Below, one piece after another: positions 26,501-28,802 of a stretch of 28,802 bases of DNA. Numbering within the stretch: the first letter of the stretch is position 1; each line of letters opens with the position of its first letter. The notes beneath the pieces were generated by a model. That model did no database searches, was not told where the DNA came from, and was given only the letters and a program-made list of their open reading frames with translations. A program made the translations under genes and the position numbers. Origin of the DNA: Cyclostephanos tholiformis (taxonomy: Eukaryota > Bacillariophyta > Thalassiosirophyceae > Thalassiosirales > Thalassiosiraceae); assembly GCA_036939975.1 (NCBI GenBank), contig JALLPB010000228.1, positions 1-28,802 on the forward strand. Reading direction: 5' to 3'.

Positions 26501-28802
26501 GGAACCCACCATCGACCTGACGCTTGAGGCTGCATCGGCGGATGAAAGAGACGATGAAGAATTCAACGACGATGAAATCGTCGCTGTGGGCGAGCTTCCC
26601 CCTGCGCCCCAGAGGGTTATCGAGTTCCATGACGCCGATGACAATAGCGAAGGAGGAGACGACGAAAGCGACGATGAGAGCGAAAGTGAGGAAAGTGACG
26701 AAGAAGAGGATAGTCACGATGGCGAAGACAAGGACGATGACGCAGGTGTAGGCGCAGGCGGGCCGCGCCGTTCGGCTCGAAGAAATAAAGGCGTCACCAG
26801 CCGGTACCATGATTATGCCCTGATTCACACGGGTAAAAAGGGGGTGGATAAGGAACCGAGTATGGCCGTTGTCAAGGATGGATTTGTGGTGTTCTCTGGG
26901 GAGGAAAATAACAAGCCAACACCGGTGGAACATGAAGATATACTTGAGCACGCCCTAGGGGTGATCCTCCAACAATATTCCATTGGGGCTGGGCTGAGGA
27001 AGTTCCAGGAACGGGCCGAAAAAGGGGTGTTCAAGGAGCTTGCGCAGATGCACAATATGAGCGTGTTTACACCGGTCTCTCGAGCAAGCCTCACTCGCGA
27101 TGAGAGGAAGAGGGCTGTGTCCTCGCTGATGTTTTTGAAGGAAAAACGCGATAAAACGATAAAAGGCCGATTCTGCGCTGATGGCAGGAAGCAACGTGGA
27201 GAGTGGACAAAGGAGGATACGACGTCACCCACCGTCTCAACGGAGTCAGTGTTCCTGACGTCAGTTATAGATGCGCATGAGCGCCGGGACGTCGCGTGCT
27301 ACGACATCCCGGGAGCATTTCTTCACGCAGACAGCGACGAAGATATAACAATGGTATTGAAAGGGAAATTGGCAGAGCTGATGACGCGGGTGGCCCCTAA
27401 CCTATATCGCAAATATATCACGGTAGACAGACGCAACACACCGATCCTATACGTAAAAATACAGAAAGCCCTCTACGGCCTGCTTCGTAGCGCTCTCTTA
27501 TTCTATAAGAAACTCGTCGGGGACCTTGAACAGGAAGGTTTTGCCCTCAACCCATACGATCCCTGTGTGGCGAATAAGGTAGTGAACGGTGCACAAATGA
27601 CAGTGTGCTGGCACGTCGATGACCTGAAAGTATCGCATATCGACCCCGACGAAGTGACGAAATTTGGAAAGTGGCTCAACACTACTTACGGCGTGACGGT
27701 GGCGGAACACAGAGGCAAGGTCCATGACTATTTAGGGATGATTCTGGATTTCAGCAAGGATGGAGAAGTGTGGATCAACATGTGTGACTACATAAAAACA
27801 ATTATCGCAGACTTCCCGGAAGAGATTACGGGGACTAGAGCGACGCCCGCGGCGGACCACCTTTTTAAGGTGAGGGAGGAGGAAGAAGCGCAGCGTTTAC
27901 CCGAGGAGCAGGCTCAGGAGTTTCATCACGCGGTAGCGCAACTGTTGTTCCTCAGCGCCCGAGCAAGGAGGGATATTCAACCAGCGACGGCGTTCTTGAC
28001 CACCAGGGTTAAGAACCCAGACGAGGACGATTGGGGGAAACTCAGGCGGGTTCTACAATACTTGAAAGGAACCATACATATGCCTCTCATTCTGTCGGCG
28101 GATTCACTTACCCTACAGCGCTGGTGGGTGGATGCCGCGTACGCAGTCCACGAGGATTGCAAAGGGCACACGGGCGCGGGTATGAGTTTCGGACGGGGGA
28201 TGGCCATGAGCTATTCGTGGAAACAGAAGATTAATACTAAGAGCTCGACGGAAGCGGAGCTAGTGGGGGTAGATGACTCACTGGGATATATCCTGTGGTC
28301 ACGATACTTCCTCGAAGAGCAAGGATATCGAATGGAACCGTCCCTTGTATACCAGGACAATATGAGTGCGATCCTGCTGGAAACGAATGGGAGAGGAAGT
28401 AGTTCTAAGCGCACGAAACATATCAGGGTAAAATATTACTACGTGAAAGACAAAATTGAGCAAGGAGAGATGGTCGTGCAACACTGTCCCACTGATCAAA
28501 TGTGGAGCGACATTAATACCAAACCAAAACAGGGTGCAGCATTTCGCAACTTTAGGGGACAGATAATGGGGATCGGACCTGACTACAGCGACGAGCATTA
28601 TGCGAAGTTAATTCACATTCGACCACCAGATGATTTGACCACGACGGCCGACGAACAACCGATGTGCCCAGTACCGCAAGCGGACAGAACAACATCGCAG
28701 GAGTGTGTTGGGGACCAAGCGGGAATGGCGGGAACAAAAGATAACGGTATTGACGTGGCGCACGCGGAGAGAAACAAGGCTCCTCTCCGATATGTTCTGG
28801 GG
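23586..28802 (+). CDS. Copia Gag-Pol polyprotein, single open frame, 3' end beyond the window
   Basis: I read 1739 codons without a stop. Gag ends with a CCHC zinc knuckle (CWHCNQPGHRMNRC, from residue 352). Protease has YIDTCASY at about 430-437, with Cys where most aspartic proteases have Gly. The integrase region begins near residue 575 (GHPT, NCPVND, IFGPDLAGVRG) with Asp653 (LTVDVMF), Asp710 (LVDNEFE) and Glu738 (PEIER) as the likely catalytic triad. A very acidic Asp/Glu/Ser linker lies at about 980-1055. Reverse transcriptase has DIPGAFLH, KALYGLLRSALLFY and the active-site HVDD at 1343-1346. RNase H has WWVDAAY (Asp1516), STEAEL and YQDNMSA. If the 3' LTR equals the 5' LTR, the frame would end at about 28907, giving about 1773 residues. 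No frameshift separates gag and pol, as in many Copia elements, so gag excess must arise another way. Confidence 0.93.
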   Translation, partial: MAEERKPKVEGKKPRRPAKPQKKEFTSGMVGLEDDTFDIGHPKYAAKYERSVDAIARYVQQEYRSGADVARGMKDLVAPTVTMPTYPADPNDQEKIQIWKEELREKRTQAIQVEESTKRAYALVMGQCSPALVSKIRGAASYATVDRAQDVVELLRLIRGICCDFGAGQQSTWALEQAKHKVSVFYQRHEMSNTDYIQYFQALVGVVETYGGAYGNEPGLINAHLLEQGVPPGQLDTATPQQLATARAACREAYLACMILRGSDSARYGALKTELANDMTKGQDHYPKSIVEATRLLNDYKLNPRVQRARDDPGEGLAFVQDRGGRRGGRGKGSDGETEDEGSGRDPSNPNCWHCNQPGHRMNRCPDLAVEGIDNLNVDEFDGGHGLFSTGAANEEDQEVHDTSEVGCEFAQRSHRASGVRGILHPTHLYIDTCASYASTPYRSLLGNVHRAARGLVGHSNCGSTTMTETGNLGKIEGVWVNQGGIANIVPLEMLSKIWRVTYDSQGGMNAGHFVVHTDQGNIVVKKNDKGMPYIDLAGVDGEVALDFVQTVRGNMEGFTRREVEEARAAREAQGMVGHPTDRDFLGMVRARYILNCPVNDTAVKNANEIFGPDLAGVRGRTVRRPPEAVRTDFVHVPRAIVERYRLVVLTVDVMFVNGVPFLVSLARGLNLLTAEFLPTRTAKSIASRIDQIRHLYARGGFSIGTVLVDNEFEKLRPLVPELHLNSTAASEHVPEIERRIRLIKERARGLLNTLPFKRMPQIILIELIYHVVLWLNAFPTKSGVSESLSPREIVLRHRLDFNKHCRAPFGSYCEVHDEPNPTNSMVSRSTPAIVLGPTGNLQGTYKFFSLATGKKIKRRQFTRLPMPDSVIKKVEGFARGEAAPGRLDFSDRSGILFEWNHEIDEAPEGLIQEDVVPYPSLAAEFPGVTVGQQAGVATIEDEIIPHGELEDAAAANAGLDPAERTGVSDRTEPTIDLTLEAASADERDDEEFNDDEIVAVGELPPAPQRVIEFHDADDNSEGGDDESDDESESEESDEEEDSHDGEDKDDDAGVGAGGPRRSARRNKGVTSRYHDYALIHTGKKGVDKEPSMAVVKDGFVVFSGEENNKPTPVEHEDILEHALGVILQQYSIGAGLRKFQERAEKGVFKELAQMHNMSVFTPVSRASLTRDERKRAVSSLMFLKEKRDKTIKGRFCADGRKQRGEWTKEDTTSPTVSTESVFLTSVIDAHERRDVACYDIPGAFLHADSDEDITMVLKGKLAELMTRVAPNLYRKYITVDRRNTPILYVKIQKALYGLLRSALLFYKKLVGDLEQEGFALNPYDPCVANKVVNGAQMTVCWHVDDLKVSHIDPDEVTKFGKWLNTTYGVTVAEHRGKVHDYLGMILDFSKDGEVWINMCDYIKTIIADFPEEITGTRATPAADHLFKVREEEEAQRLPEEQAQEFHHAVAQLLFLSARARRDIQPATAFLTTRVKNPDEDDWGKLRRVLQYLKGTIHMPLILSADSLTLQRWWVDAAYAVHEDCKGHTGAGMSFGRGMAMSYSWKQKINTKSSTEAELVGVDDSLGYILWSRYFLEEQGYRMEPSLVYQDNMSAILLETNGRGSSSKRTKHIRVKYYYVKDKIEQGEMVVQHCPTDQMWSDINTKPKQGAAFRNFRGQIMGIGPDYSDEHYAKLIHIRPPDDLTTTADEQPMCPVPQADRTTSQECVGDQAGMAGTKDNGIDVAHAERNKAPLRYVLG
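28706..28802 (+). repeat. 3' LTR of the Copia element (first 97 bp)
   Basis: Identical to 23250-23346 except one A to G change. The polyprotein frame continues through it. It is truncated by the window edge. Confidence 0.92.

Larger units (their letters stand above)
23250..28802 (+). mobile_element. Ty1/Copia LTR retrotransposon, intact, cut by the window end
   Basis: 5' LTR at 23250-23536, one long Gag-Pol frame, and the first 97 bases of the 3' LTR at 28706-28802. The two LTRs differ by one base in those 97 (A at 23292, G at the matching 28748), so the insertion is recent. Domain order is gag, protease, integrase, reverse transcriptase, RNase H, which defines Copia. The five bases before the 5' LTR are GAATC; the matching 3' side lies outside the window. 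A primer-binding site complementary to a standard tRNA end, and a polypurine tract directly before 28706, are not evident. Confidence 0.92.

Noticed and set aside
25953..26951. A 332-codon minus-strand open frame opposite the Copia polyprotein, and other minus-strand frames at 24-28 kb
   Set aside because: All lie antisense to an uninterrupted Gag-Pol frame with catalytic motifs, and none resembles a protein family.

Overview
This is nuclear DNA of a small-genome eukaryote. My best guess is a diatom or another stramenopile. The evidence is short spliceosomal introns of about 90-115 bp with reconstructable GT-AG (once GC-AG) borders, host genes of eukaryotic families (TRNT1-type CCA-adding enzyme, MYG1, MATH/BTB, REEP/HVA22, type II membrane glycosyltransferase), and a mix of Copia, PIF/Harbinger and pogo-like elements of the kind common in diatom genomes. 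No rRNA, tRNA, CRISPR or bacterial operon structure was seen.

Layout. 1-3110: a CpG-rich CCA-adding enzyme gene (+) with serine-coding TCG repeats and a 20-G run at a frame change, followed by a decayed 3' piece of a MYG1-like gene (+). 3240-4700: a tandem duplication and a dead MATH-BTB-SAP gene (-). 5218-8337: a four-exon gene (-) for a thiamine-diphosphate enzyme fused to a C-terminal cupin. 8338-9800: regulatory/intergenic DNA, a dispersed repeat copy and one doubtful small secreted ORF. 9800-16420: AT-rich, strongly CpG-poor DNA made of old element debris: a broken pogo-like transposase, an opposing element-associated ORF and a large inverted-repeat structure. 16421-18946: a Harbinger element with 31-bp perfect terminal inverted repeats, a Myb/trihelix-like ORF and a convergent transposase carrying stops and an internal deletion. 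19044-20115: a second probable DNA element around a broken ORF of unknown function. 20285-21913: an intact rhamnosyltransferase-like membrane enzyme (+). 22006-23124: a REEP/HVA22 gene (-) with a GC-AG intron. 23250-28802: a young Copia retrotransposon (+), cut by the window end, whose polyprotein frame stays open from 23586 to the last base.

Living host genes (CCA-adding enzyme, ThDP-cupin, glycosyltransferase, REEP) sit in CpG-rich DNA at the two sides. The middle 7 kb is element DNA that has lost CpG, and several of its stop codons look like CGA to TGA changes. A repeat present in both zones (about 8606-8870 and 14227-14505) shows this decay directly. All family names come from recognising motifs by eye; no database search was possible.
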